This document shows positions 1-11,128 of a stretch of DNA of 64,000 nt, piece after piece. Each line of letters opens with the position of its first letter. The stretch's first letter is position 1. Both the position numbers and the translations under genes were made by a program. The notes beneath the pieces are model-generated. The model saw only the letters and a list, made by a program, of their open reading frames with translations. It was not told the origin of the DNA and did not search any database. The DNA comes from Selaginella moellendorffii (lineage: Eukaryota > Streptophyta > Lycopodiopsida > Selaginellales > Selaginellaceae), in NCBI RefSeq assembly GCF_000143415.4, contig NW_003314267.1:1438100-1502099 (forward strand), written 5' to 3'.

Positions 1-94
1 TGCAAAGTAGTGCTAGCCCAATAGTTCCTACACAAGAAACAAATAATAAAACGGGAAAATCTTGCTTTTTGAGGGGAGTAAAATGAATGCTCAC

Positions 95-395
95 CATGCT
101 CTATGAGCTGACTTTGCTGGCTTGGAATAGAGATGGATATGATCTTGTGCCCCAGAAGAAATCTCTCCACCTCCTCAAGGAGGGGCTTGAATCCTGCACG
201 AGAAAAAAAGAACTTGTAAGTCCTACATCATAGCAAGTTTTAGAATCTATGCACTCACCTTTGTGGGGGCAGCAGCCAATTGGATGTATGCTCACAAAAC
301 TTGAGAGTTCCATTGACAAACTCACTTCACCAGCGCAGCTCTCGATTGCAAAGCAAGCAATCTCGTCGGCTCGAGTTTTCCCCTTATGAGCGGCA
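95..395 (-). pseudogene. Partial copy of the proteasome-beta-like gene (two exons)
   Basis: Two exon-like blocks, 259-395 and 95-193, match exons 6 and 7 of the plus-strand gene at 4962-7258 with the same splice sites. The first encodes AHKGKTRADEIACF and SIHPIGCCPHK; the second encodes FKPLLEEVERFLLGHK. The donor after the first block is GT here but GC in the plus-strand copy. The following exon, which would hold the catalytic Thr, lies beyond the left edge of the window, and exons 1-5 were not found upstream. It could be the 3' part of a functional paralogue or a fragment. Confidence 0.6.
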
Positions 396-1264
396 CTGGC
401 AACAGAGGGAAACGATTCAAACGCAAGTCAAAGAATGTAAAATTAATAGTGAGAACAACATAAAACAAGAGATAACTGTAATAATGACAATTGTAATATT
501 AAAGAACACAAAATGTACTAATTTCCTACCTTCCATGCACTTGGTATAATGCTTTAAAATCTTGATGTAAAACTAACGGTGATAACAACTTAAAATAAAA
601 GATAACTGCATTTTAAATGCATCACTAACAATGTCATCGACTGAGCTTAATTAAGAGATTTTCCAAGTTCAATTGCAATATGCTTGTAGTCCTTTTCCTC
701 TCGTTGAGACTTTAGTGTTGAATGAATATCCTTTAGAAATTGAAAGATGTTCTCGTGCTTCGCTACATAAAAGAATTCATGGGAGGTGCTCCAGCTGAGA
801 AACGCAGCAAGTGACGAGAAGTACTTCATCCAACCAGAAGAACATCTGGGCATTCTAGGTTGTGACGGTGATCCAAGCCCCGATGGCGGCTGGAAAGCCA
901 AGGTGGTGGAGGTTTCCAAGCTCTGCCCTCGGTCTCGAGATCCTTCAAAGTCGAGGTTCTTTGAACATTTATGCATTCGAAATCAGTTATCAGCTTAAGA
1001 TCAATAAGTTACATACAAGGATCTCGTGTTTGCATCAAACGCATTGCTTTAAAACTTTCGAGAAGCCCTTGGTGCTCGAGGTTCTTCAGTTCGATACGTA
1101 TACATCTTACATCTGCTTCAGTCAATCCAGATCTGGTGAGACAAAAACCTCAGAACGATATAAAAAAACGTCAGCTTACTTTTTTTCTTGGAGCTTGATG
1201 ATATATCTGGATACTTATAGATCGATCGATGTTCTTGGAGTTTGATGTTATATGCACGATGAAT
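396..1264. other. No gene recognised
   Basis: Several open frames occur on both strands but none resembles a known family and none has a convincing splice context. A TAGATCGATCGATG-type stretch is repeated loosely near 1180-1280. I see no RNA gene. Confidence 0.4.
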
Positions 1265-1757
1265 GATATCTTGATCGATCTTAGATTGGCTACTACCAGT
1301 AGTGGCGCTGGCCAGAGACAAGCACTCAGCAGCTGATGGTAATGTTGCAAACAACATGCGCAATGAGACCATCGAGGAATTGGCCCCGGTAAGCGAGCCA
1401 GCGAGCAAGCAACTCCGCCATTCCATCCTGTTGTGGACTGCGAAGAATCCATTGCTCACTACACACAGCAGCCAGTTCCAAGTCCTCAGCCCCACCGCCT
1501 CAAAGCCCCGCGATCGGTCGTGCGAGAGCTTGGCGAGCATGCATGAATCGGTAGAGCCAAGAGTGATGAAAGAGCTCCTCTTCGATCGGGACCGCGAGGC
1601 AACCGCCAGTTACTCGCAGACAATCCCACGCAGCTCCCATTTTCTTGGAGCCAAAATCCAGGGCAGGATTCCAGGCGGTTCTCATCTCCTGTGGTCGATT
1701 CTCGTCCAGGTAGATGGTCACGAGCCCCACCAAAAAATCCATCTATCACTGCCATAG
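1265..1757 (-). pseudogene. CPBP-family (CAAX-protease-like) intramembrane protease remnant
   Basis: Reading on the minus strand, frame one gives MDFLVGLVTIYL, then LRVTGGCLAVPIEEELFHHS, which fits the CPBP signature 'VPI.EEL..R..L'. After a stop the similarity continues in other frames: VSNGFFAVHNRMEW (second motif, F..xH..EW) and LDGLIAHVVCNI followed by WVLVSGQ (third motif and C-terminal tail of the family). The Arg expected after EEL is His-His here. The frame changes and stops point to a decayed gene or unspliced exons. CPBP proteins are membrane metalloproteases, some of them plastidial in plants. Confidence 0.45.
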
Positions 1758-2379
1758 AGGGATTGAAATAAAAGATGGAGTCCTCTTTCTTCCTCTACAG
1801 GCTGACCTTCCTTGCTATTGCTGCTGCCGAGCTTGGAAGTCTCGGCTTCTTCTTGGCCAACTTCTTTGTGGATGGCTCACGTTCCTGAACTCCATTTGCT
1901 TCGTTACATGGATCTCCTTACGTCGTTTTCAAGCTCTCAAATCGCATCAACTGCGTGACATGTATCAGATCATCCCCTACAAACCTTATGGCGAGTAAGG
2001 AGGAATACGACATTTGATAAAAGTTCTCTCCACAGCAATTGTATCAACGTTTACGTGGGATTTGGCGTCCACGGTGCATCTCGGCACTCTATAGCACGGG
2101 CTTCCCTCAGAGTTTGGTGGTTCCTGCAGAGGGAATGAAATTTTTGCTCTCAGCACTCTCATTTACAAAGGAAGAGATCTCGTCAGAGTGAATCGTCCAA
2201 GGACATATTTGATCTGTGTGCTTTGACATCCCCAAGTGCCAAGATATTATCAGAGTGAGAAATTGTTCTTGTCACTGCCTCTCTCTCGGCTTAGACACTT
2301 GGAAGAAAACGCGGACGTCAGCAAAGAGGAAGCATCCAAAGAACTTAACACTCACCTGCATGCGAGATTGTCTTTCCAG

Positions 2380-2765
2380 TTTCAGAGAAAAATAGCGTCA
2401 AATTGTTGAGCAATCTCCATAAAGATAGCCAGCGTTTTCCACAGCCTACTCGCATTTCTCCCAGCAAAACCTGTACCAGCACTTGTCCATAGCACCCTGT
2501 CACTTTTACACGGCAAGGACATGGAAAGAAGCATGAATGTCGTACCACTAGCTGTTTGTAATGAAGTTGAACCATGTGCAACCACTTGAAAACATTTCCC
2601 GACTGTCGAGTGTCTTGTCTCCAAGCCGAAGTTGGACGTTCCTGTACGTAGAACCACTTTTGAGAGACGGCATCAGCTGTAAAGAGCTTGTTACCCCCCA
2701 CCTTTGATTCACACACACTAAACGAGTAGAAGTCCTGGGATTTGTGATGAATTGCCTGAAGACCT
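2380..2765 (-). repeat. Inverted partner of 4381-4650
   Basis: The minus strand here and the plus strand at 4381-4650 share an exon-like unit: an acceptor followed by a sequence encoding IHHKS, and downstream SQ(K/E)WFYVRTGTY. Shared nucleotide blocks include AATTCATCACAAATCC. I do not recognise the protein. Both copies precede, on their own strands, proteasome-beta-like sequence, so they look like the 5' part of an inverted duplication. Confidence 0.45.
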
Positions 2766-3035
2766 ATTTTGATTCCATTGGAGTCAAAAGAAAAAAAAGC
2801 TTTCTTTACCTATGCTCTCCATCCGCCCATGTCACCAAGTTGCCGTGCGGTCATGGAACTTGATCGAATGTTAGCTCAAAAGCAATGTACAGGGACACAA
2901 CCGAGGTGGTGCCACTCATTGCTTTCAAGAGTTCAAGCAGCATCAGAGGTAAGCTTGTTCACTGTAGATTTCAGAACTTCAACATTCTTACAGGAGCATC
3001 ACCAGCAGCCAAAACATCAACTCACATAAATTGAA

Positions 3036-3510
3036 AACTACCAAAGCTGTGGATGTGCTAGTAATGGTGTGTTATCCTTTTTCTTTACTTTGTTGTGTGT
3101 TCTTCTGCGGGTGTGTGTCCATGGCGTTAGCAAATTGCAGGCATCTTGGCAAGGGTATTCCCGGGTCCTTGAGAATTCCAGAATGAAATGGTGAGTCTTG
3201 GGGAGCAAAAGGATTGAAAACCTTTTCTCATTCTTTGACGCTCTAGACCTTTTCCGCAGAAGAATACTTGGTAGCAACATGCTGAGAAAAGACGAGTAAA
3301 AAACTAGAGCAGAAAGAGCTAAAGATGAGAGGATTACCTGTTTGTCAAACAATGCAATCTTGATGTTCATCGCGTTTCTTTGCACTCCTTGCTCTTTCAA
3401 GTGCCTTCTTGAACTTCATTCCACCAAAGTCGATGTTTCTGCTGCCGTCAATGACGCACAAATCCCCTCCACAGTGCAAGAATCATTCGTGCTTGTCGTG
3501 CTCTGCCTGT
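3036..3510 (-). pseudogene. Fragment of proteasome-beta-like gene, 3' half
   Basis: The minus strand encodes CGGDLCVIDGS and FGGMKFKKAL, then, one frame away, QRNAMNIKIALFDK. These match CGGDLCVIDGS, CGGKFKKVL and QRNALNIRTILFEK in the plus-strand gene at 4962-7258. The frame change and an upstream stop mark it as broken. A degraded version of the next exon may lie near 3230-3300. Confidence 0.6.
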
Positions 3511-3711
3511 GTGAATAAGAAAACCAGAAAACGGAAAACAGTTCATCTTTGGAAACGCTCTTACTCCTTCCCTCTGCCGCACTCATAGATCAGCGCCAAA
3601 TCCACATAAAACTGTGTGCCAGGATGGTGAGAGATGATGAAAGAAAGCTATTATTTAGGAAATTTAACATAATAACATAGAAATGTAGTAGCAGTTTCCA
3701 TAACATAATAA

Positions 3712-4244
3712 CTACACGATTCTATACCCTTTTGCACTCAGTTCCATAATACGTGCACGCATTGCAGCTTGACTCTCCCTCCATAAGCAAGAATATTTTC
3801 TCCAATCATAGTCAGTTGTGAGACTAATTTGGTCTGCTGATTCCAATAGTTTTCCTTCTGGAGATACCTATAAATTTCCGACTTCAAAAAAATAAATAAT
3901 AAACAGTGAAAACCTACCTTCTGGACCAAATACCTCACACATACATCGCTCACACATACATCCTCCATATCATCTGCGGTGTGGTAACCATAAATATCAT
4001 CTTCATCTTCTTCTTCATCATCATCCCAAAGAAAGAGAGCCAGAGCCCTCATACCCTTTTCATCGGGAGGGAAGTATTGCCCTCCTTTAACAACAAAGCC
4101 CTCAACCTTCTTCGCTTCAATCTTCACAGGGAAGTAATCCCTCTCAGTCACAGGATCGAAGATGGCTGTCTCCTCCACAGAGAAATCCACCAGATAACCA
4201 GGGTGATTCAATTTCAACAGCATGCTCCGGATAGCTTCTTCCAT
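3712..4244 (-). CDS. Small hypothetical protein, two exons
   Basis: Exons 3918-4244 and 3712-3867, separated by a 50-bp GT-AG intron, encode 160 residues and end in a TAG. The start chosen is the ATG at 4244 (MEEAIRSMLLKL); an in-frame ATG at 4379 would add 45 residues. The protein has a globular N-terminal region (about 1-70), a strongly acidic patch WDDDEEEDEDD (about 73-83), and a charged C-terminal helix ending in SAKGYRIV. No signal peptide or membrane span is visible. I do not recognise a family. The exon join keeps frame exactly and codon use is gene-like, so I regard it as real but of unknown function. Confidence 0.6.
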
Positions 4245-4380
4245 CCGGACAAACCCTAAAGCCGACCCTAAAAAAGACTGGAGGTTCGAGTCTTGGATTT
4301 CTGGATCTCTTCGAGTCTTGGATTTCTCATTTGAATGAGCTGCAAAGAAAGCCTTTTTTTCTTCGACCGATGCACTCACA

Positions 4381-4650
4381 GTGGATTTTCAGGGAATTCA
4401 TCACAAATCCTTCGGTGACAAGAACGCAGTCACGGAATGCTACTCACATAAAGTATAATCGGTTAAAGGCCGGGGTGAAGGACTTACACTCGTTTTGTCT
4501 GCGTAAAGATATGGCCGGGGGTGTAACAAGCTCTCCAAGCTCTCCGTCTCCCAAGAGTGGTTTTACGTCAGAACAGGAACGTACAAACTGTATATCCGGC
4601 GGCTCGGAGACAACGAGACACTCGGCAAAATGCCAGCCGGAGGACGGGAA
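4381..4650 (+). repeat. Inverted partner of 2380-2765
   Basis: Carries the exon-like sequence GIHHKSFGDKNAVTECYSHK directly after a TTTTCAG acceptor, and LSVSQEWFYVRTGTYKLYI further on. It lies 300 bp upstream of the proteasome-beta-like gene. Protein family unknown; possibly a neighbouring gene fragment. Confidence 0.4.
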
Positions 4651-4961
4651 TTCTTTTCGAAGCTTCAAAGAAGAAGGGACTCCATTGTTTCTTTAAAGAG
4701 AATTTAGGGCTTTTGGCGTTGGGAGCTCGCTCGGCCAAGGGAAGCAATAGTTCTTTACTGGGTCGATCGGTTGCGCTTTCGATCACCTACATTGAGGTAT
4801 GGATCCTTACCGGTAGATCACAAGCTGCGAGTAAACATTCCCCGGAATTCGTTTGTGCCGAGTGAGATCTTCGGTTCTTATTTTTCCATGACATAGCCAC
4901 GTGGACCGTGACTATGCCACGTGGAATTCACACGTGGCAGCGTTTAAATATTTTTGGCGGG

Positions 4962-7258
4962 ATGGTGCAAGACGGCTGGGCGCTTGCTTTCTTCTGTGAT
5001 GCGCCTGATGTTCCTATCGTGCTCGAGGTAATATTTTCAATGCTAGCGAATGAAATCCCCTAACAGCAGATCTCTGGTGCTTTTTCATGCAGGGGCAGAG
5101 CCTGCCTTTCATGGACTATCTCAGTAATTCTCTCGTCAAGCCAAGGGAAGGAAACCCCGTTCAGTTCCAGGCGTTGCTGCTCCCCAGCTTGAAATCGCAA
5201 TTGCAGGTTTGCTCTCCAAGGTTTTAAGCCTTTGTAATTGTTTGTTTCAGGGATTATACGACATCAGTGCCTGTAAGCTCGGAGATAACGTTTCCTTGGA
5301 TGGAGCTCCGTTCCAGGCATTGCTGCTCCAGGTTTGTTGCTTTCCATGAACTTAGTGTCATCACAGGACGAGGTTCTAAGTCTTTTGAATTCTTTTGTTC
5401 CAGGGATTATACAACATCAGTGCTTGTAACATTCCCTTGGATGGAGCTCAGTTCCAGGCCTTGCTGCTCCCCAGCTCGAAATTGCAAATGCAGGTTTGTT
5501 AGCTTCATCACAGGACGAGGTTCTAATTTTCTTTAATTCTTTGTTCCAGGAATTATACAACATCAGTGCTCGTATGCTCGGAGATAAAGCTTACTTGGAT
5601 GGAACTCGAGCTGCTGCAAGCATGGTTCAAGAGTCAGATGCGTTTCTCGTCATTGGCTCGACTGTAATGGTTTTACGTCTTGTGAGGTAAGTAGTAGCGT
5701 GACTTTTCTGTGACTTTGTGTGTGAATTGTTTCCCTCTGTCGCCAGTGCCGCTCATAAGGGGAAAACTCGAGCCGACAATATTGCTTGCTTCGAGATGGA
5801 GTGCGCTGGTGAAGTGAGTTTGTCAATGCAACTCTCAAGTCTCTTCCAAGTCGTCAGCATACATCCAATTGGCTGCTGCCCGCACAAAGGCGAGTCACTA
5901 GATTCTGTGAAACTATACAATGTAGGACTTATAGATTTTCTTGTGCAGGATTTAAGCCCCTGGTAGAGAGATATCTTCTGGGGCACAAGATGGTCAGCTT
6001 CTCTATTCCAAGCCAGCACAGGCAGCGCAGCCAGCACGGTGAGCATTCGTTTTATTTCCCTCATGCTTTTCTTATATCTTTTATGTGTAGGAACTATTGG
6101 TCTTGCAGTTTTTTGCAAGCAAGGATTTATAGTCTTGTTCGATTCACTCACAACTGTTACTGGAGACGACGGAGGTGTAGTTGAGAAGCGGGGGAACTTT
6201 AAGAAGATTGTGGAGGTGAGGAGTGAGCCAAGACTTCGAGTTGGCTTTGCTGGCAACGTGGCTGCGTCTTTACAAGTTATTAAACTCTTGCAAGTCAAGC
6301 TAAGTAGGAAAGAGTTAACTCTTCATGAAGCAGCCGAGTTTTTGACGAAGAAGGCAGGCCTTTATGCAACCACAGATCCAGACTTCGTTGCATCGTTCTT
6401 TGTCTACAACGAGAGCATGTTGGTGATGGTCAAGAATGACGGCAATGGGTACAAGACAACGGAAGTTACAAATGAGCATTCCGTAATGGCCATTGGTTCC
6501 GGAGCACAACAAGCACAGGTGATTCTGGGACAACCAGTCCGAGGACAGAACCATGGAAAGGAGGCGAGTGTTGGAGAAGCTCTTTCGCTGGGTCTCGACG
6601 CTTTTGCTCAAGCTTGCATCGAGAATCCCGAATGTGGAGGAGATTTGTGCGTCATCGATGGCAGCGAGAACGTCAAGTTATGTGGAGGGAAGTTCAAGAA
6701 AGTGCTTGCTCGAGCAGTGTCAGATAATTTTTCCTTCCAGTATAAGAAGCGAGCAATGCAACGGAATGCTCTGAACATCAGAACTATATTGTTCGAAAAG
6801 GTAAACCTCTCGTCTTGTTTGAACTTTAGTAACTCATCTTTTCTCAGGAGGAGGAAGCTTTAACTTCTACTGCTTCGGCCAAGGATTCTCCCGTTGAGAA
6901 GGTTGAGAACATCACAGAAGTGGATGGAGTTGTAATGGTCTGTATTTGTGTGGTCTTTTTGCTTGCTTTGCTTCAGCTCACGATCAAAGTGCAGGTGAAA
7001 AAACGAGGTGGCTATATGCTTGCCACAGTAATGGTTTGTGGTGTCTTTTTTTTTTAGTTTGCTTTGCTTTACTTTGGCAATTTACAGGTACAAAACCAAG
7101 GTGCTTTTACGTTTGCCGCTCTTAGCTTCAATTACAAAACAAGGGTAAGGAATTTATATCACATTTATTCTTTAAGGAATTTATTCTTACAGGTTGTGAA
7201 AGAAGCGTTCATTGTCCTGCATGATTGTCTGGTTCTAGCAATGGCAAGTCATGTTTAA
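4962..7258 (+). CDS. Proteasome-beta-like Ntn-hydrolase with long N-terminal region
   Basis: Twelve exons join in frame: 4962-5027, 5093-5206, 5251-5331, 5404-5493, 5550-5686, 5747-5889, 5949-6038, 6091-6800, 6848-6937, 6995-7033, 7088-7144 and 7193-7258, giving 560 residues. Residues 242-475 resemble a 20S proteasome beta/HslV fold: HGTIGLAVF with a Thr after Gly, FDS exactly 16 residues later (Asp17 position), NFKKI (Lys33 position, shifted by a short insertion), RVGFAGNVAA, and AIGSGAQ. The catalytic trio therefore appears present. The 241-residue leader is unlike any beta-subunit propeptide I know and contains an exon of about 90 bp repeated three times (LYDISAC, LYNISAC, LYNISAR). The intron after exon 6 has a GC donor. 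The C-terminal small exons are unrecognised. It could be active, regulatory or decaying. Confidence 0.65.
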
Positions 7259-7387
7259 CTCCAGCAGCTACACTAACATACTTTGTCATGCTGCAAGCAG
7301 TAAAAGAACCTGTATCGCAGATAGAAGAGGAGGCAGTTGCTTCTTTGTTTGTTTGTCTTTTTTGCGTTTGCTCTTGTTCTTGCTGCA

Positions 7388-7455
7388 GGCCTCTGGAGGA
7401 GGGCACGACGTCGTCGTGAACGTCGGGCAACGCCTTTATTCCAAATAGCGCGCCT
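7388..7455 (-). pseudogene. Thioredoxin exon-1 fragment
   Basis: This stretch matches part of exon 1 of the thioredoxin gene at 10678-10750 on the same strand (shared blocks GAGGGCACGACGT and ATTCCAAA.AGCGCGCCT) but is not followed by the catalytic exon. It is a short duplicate, with small insertions that break the frame. Confidence 0.6.
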
Positions 7456-7599
7456 TGCTCTTTGTCGGGACTACAAAGAAATAAAGCGTATTATTTTAAG
7501 GGAATTTTTTCTGACCAGCAGCTTCTATCCGCGCTCCGGGAGCTTGGTAAATGCCTCAGTGGCGATTCCAGCGTGGTGTCGGAGCCAGATAACTCTTTG

Positions 7600-10150
7600 A
7601 TCACTGGAAACTTAAAAACTGTATCCCAAAACAAACAAACAAAATAGAATGCATGTACCAACTGTGATTCCAATGTCAAAACTAGAGCAGATCTGATGGG
7701 ATCTCTCACTCACATCTAATGAAAAATCATAAAAGAATTAGAGGAAAAGGATCTCTTCAAACTCCTATGTGTGACCCTCACATCTAATCAAAAGAAAAGA
7801 GGAAAAGGAACTCTTCCTCCTAGATGTGAGAGAAAGGATCTCTCTCACACATCTAATGACGGTTATATATATTGATTAGTAAGTTTCTTTGTAGTTTTAG
7901 TTAATAGTATCTTTGATTTCATTTTCAAATATAACTTTAGCAAAGAAAGTGGAATCTGAATGGGTCTTTTAGGCTTTTTTTTTTTCAAGAGAAATAATTT
8001 AGATAGCTAAAAACAAATTCAAAATATATTGTCATCACTGAATAATTACATTAAGAGTTTGATATGTAAAATAAAAACTCTATTATATTTCTTGCTCACA
8101 CACTTCTGTAAAATCACAATATAATAGGATATAGCAATAAAAAATATTTATTTTTAATATAAAATATTATTATAGCTAAATTTTATAATGAGGGTGAATA
8201 TTTCCAACCAATTTAATATGATATTGATTACTCTATGATATGGATATTATTAATTTCTTTACTTTTTTATTTATAATTGTTATGATAAATTATATTTATT
8301 TATATATTTAATGAAAATAATATCAAAAGTTTTAATAAATATTTTAGAATTAGTGCTACAATGCAATACACAGTAACTTATATTTAATATACCAAGGACA
8401 TAATAGAATTTTTCATTTCTAAAACCTAATAGAAAAAGATAGAAGGGATCATTTTGTTTACCAAAGAGAATATTGTAATATAAACTAATTTCAACTGCCA
8501 TTAGTAGTTGAAAAGGCCAAGAAAGAAAACTAAAGTCCTTAATTTTCTCTTTACACAATTGTAGTTATCCTTAGATCAGGAACTTATAGCTAAAAAATAA
8601 AGTTATCCTCAATAGCACATTTGTTAACGCTTTTAAGTATCATTTTAGGATGGTGAAAGAGCAATAATTTATGTATGACCATATGGATATATAGCCTTGT
8701 GGATCCAATAGATTTCATTAAAAATACCAAAAACAAAATCAATTTCATCTCATAATTTTCATGCCTATAGATCAAGATTACTTGGTGTTTAAGAAATTTT
8801 ATGTATTTTTATAATTTATAAACACAATATTAAACTAATTTTACATTAAATAAAAATAAGATTAATCTAAATGAAGAATATTTAAGCATCTTTTAGGTAT
8901 ATCCACTACATGAAATTATATAGAAACAAATGTATAATTAGAATCCAAGTATATCATAGGATATACCTCAATCTAATGGCTGTGATTTAATGCTCTTAAA
9001 CTTTATATAATTCGTTGGTATAAAACTGTGGATCCGAACATTATATAAACTAGCTATTTGAGCAAATTTCAAGAAACCCTAACAAGTAACATAAACATCC
9101 TTTTTTCAAAGCAAAATACTTTTCTAAGCTTTCAAGACTTTTTCTTCCAGAACTGGTTGTACAATCTATAAAGTATAAAATAAAGACAATTGCTCCTCGG
9201 GGATGCATTGACTTACAGTTTCTTTGTGTAACTCCAGAAATGCTTAATTTCCTCTATAGACAGAACAAATTATTGCAAAAAGACAAAGACCAGCTGGGAG
9301 GGTAGAGATGAACAGGGCAGCAGTGGAGAGAAAGCCTGTGTTTTGGCCTTTCATATGGATAGCTGTCAATTTCATGTAAGGAACATACCTAGAACATTCA
9401 AGTATATCCTTTAATTCCTCAATCTAGTGCCCATGATCGAACCTAGGTCTTGTTATGATTTCAAATTCATTTGTATAATAGTATTGACATTTCTTATTTA
9501 TCACTAATACAAAATTTATTTAAATTTCCAGAGCAAGTCAAAGAGTGCCAAAGAAGTCCAGAAAAAGGTAATCAGGCTCAATACTAGCTCATTGACTTCA
9601 ATTTTGTTTTTCAAAGAATGCTAGCTATAGTCAATTTGGTAGTCAATTTTACTTATCCTAGTTAATTAAAAATCTCTCTATTTGTTACAAGCAACCAAAC
9701 CATCCTAATGTGGCAATGCCAATGAAGTGGCAATCATCCTCTTGGAGATTACAAAACATCACACACCCACTCGTTCAGATCATGGCTCCAATGCAGTTAG
9801 ATAAGTAATTTAAGTATCGGAGCCCATTCTTCCTACTGACCACACAACCAGATAATTTGAGTTACAAAGATATTAATAGCCACTTTGTATCTAGTTTCAC
9901 ATGCTTCTGAGCCTCATTCTAAAATTCTTTTCTTCTTATAAACACTCATTGGTTTAGGGTTTAGGGTTAAACCTATTATAAAGGCTAACTAGAAGAGGTT
10001 TGTGAACAATGTGGTTTATTCATGTTGGTAAACTTCTTGGAGTTTAGTCATGGATATTATGCATTTGAGCCATGCATATATGATAAGAAAAAAGATATTT
10101 TTTTATTATAAGTTATTTGCACCATTATCAAAAGAAACTACATTATTTAT
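7600..10150. other. AT-rich gene-free stretch
   Basis: Strongly AT-rich. 7640-7870 has a loosely repeated motif around CACATCTAAT and GGATCTCT. A two-unit TTTAGGG tract lies near 9955-9970. I find no coding region with family resemblance and no RNA gene. Confidence 0.5.
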
Positions 10151-10231
10151 CTTATATTGCAAATAATTCCAATGCTTAATATTGTATGCAAATTATTAAA
10201 CATTAGCCATGGGACCTCTAAACCTATAAAC

Positions 10232-10833
10232 TTAACTTTTTGCAAATTGCATCAGTTTAGCTTCCAACTCTGGCTTATTTGCCCCAACAATCCTGTGTAC
10301 CTCCTTTCCCGCAAGCATGAAAACAAATGTTGGCATCCCCTCTATCCTCCATTCCGCAGCAACATCCTAGATAGAATCATCTACCAGTAGCTAAGAAAAA
10401 AGAAGGAAAGAAAAAAAACACAAAAAACTTGCCTGCAATTGATCAACATCCACCTTGAGGAACACCACCGAGTCGTATGTCTTGGACAAGTCATTGAAGA
10501 AAGGTGCAATCATCTTGCAGGGGGGGCACCAAGCCGCAGTAAAATCAACCACTGCCTGAAAACAAATAAAGTGAAGCCTCAATAGCATGAAAATCACGAA
10601 TCACATAAATGGAAAGAGGAAACACTGACCAGCTTCTTGGGATTGGAGGTGAGCTCCGAGAATTTGTTGCGCCAGGCCTCTGAGGAGGGCACGACGTGAA
10701 CGTTGCCCGTGTCTCCAGCGGCAACAGCGATGGGCGCCTCCATTCCAAACAGCGCGCCTCGTCTGATCGCTGCTAGCTGGGAGGAAGACTTACACGCAGT
10801 GGCCTTCTTCCACAAGCATCGCCCAACGTTCAT
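10232..10833 (-). CDS. Thioredoxin (h-type-like) with N-terminal extension
   Basis: Exons 10630-10833, 10433-10555 and 10232-10366 encode 153 residues. The second exon carries [19 protein letters not shown], with the unusual WCPPC active site typical of many plant h-type thioredoxins. The third has the conserved [13 protein letters not shown], including the cis-Pro. Thioredoxins reduce disulfides in target proteins. About 45 residues precede the thioredoxin fold; the first part is basic and Ser-rich ([18 protein letters not shown]) and could be a targeting sequence, while a start at the second Met (10743) would remove it. The second intron uses a GC donor in the ideal context AG/GCAAGT. Compartment not certain. 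Confidence 0.9.
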
Positions 10834-11128
10834 CCTGCCCTAATCATTGTGTGAATAAAGGAAAAAGAGATTTATATTTCATTTAACAGGTCTAGGTTTA
10901 ACGTTAAGCCTTGGATAATTAATTTTCTTTCATCTTTATGAAGTTGTAGAGTTTTTCAAATTAATTCCGATCAAGAGAGTGAGCTCAGAAACTTTAGACG
11001 CGTGAATCTATATCTCTTTAGCTGCCTGGAATGTTTTGATCGATGATCTTGGTCTCCCTCTGTCCGAACCAAGAAAAAAGAAAAAAAAATTTGCTTCCCT
11101 CAAAATCTGTAGCTTCCCAGAGTGCTCT

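Noticed and set aside
862-1245. 127-codon plus-strand frame
   Set aside because: No recognisable motif, no splice context and overlapping frames on the other strand of similar quality.
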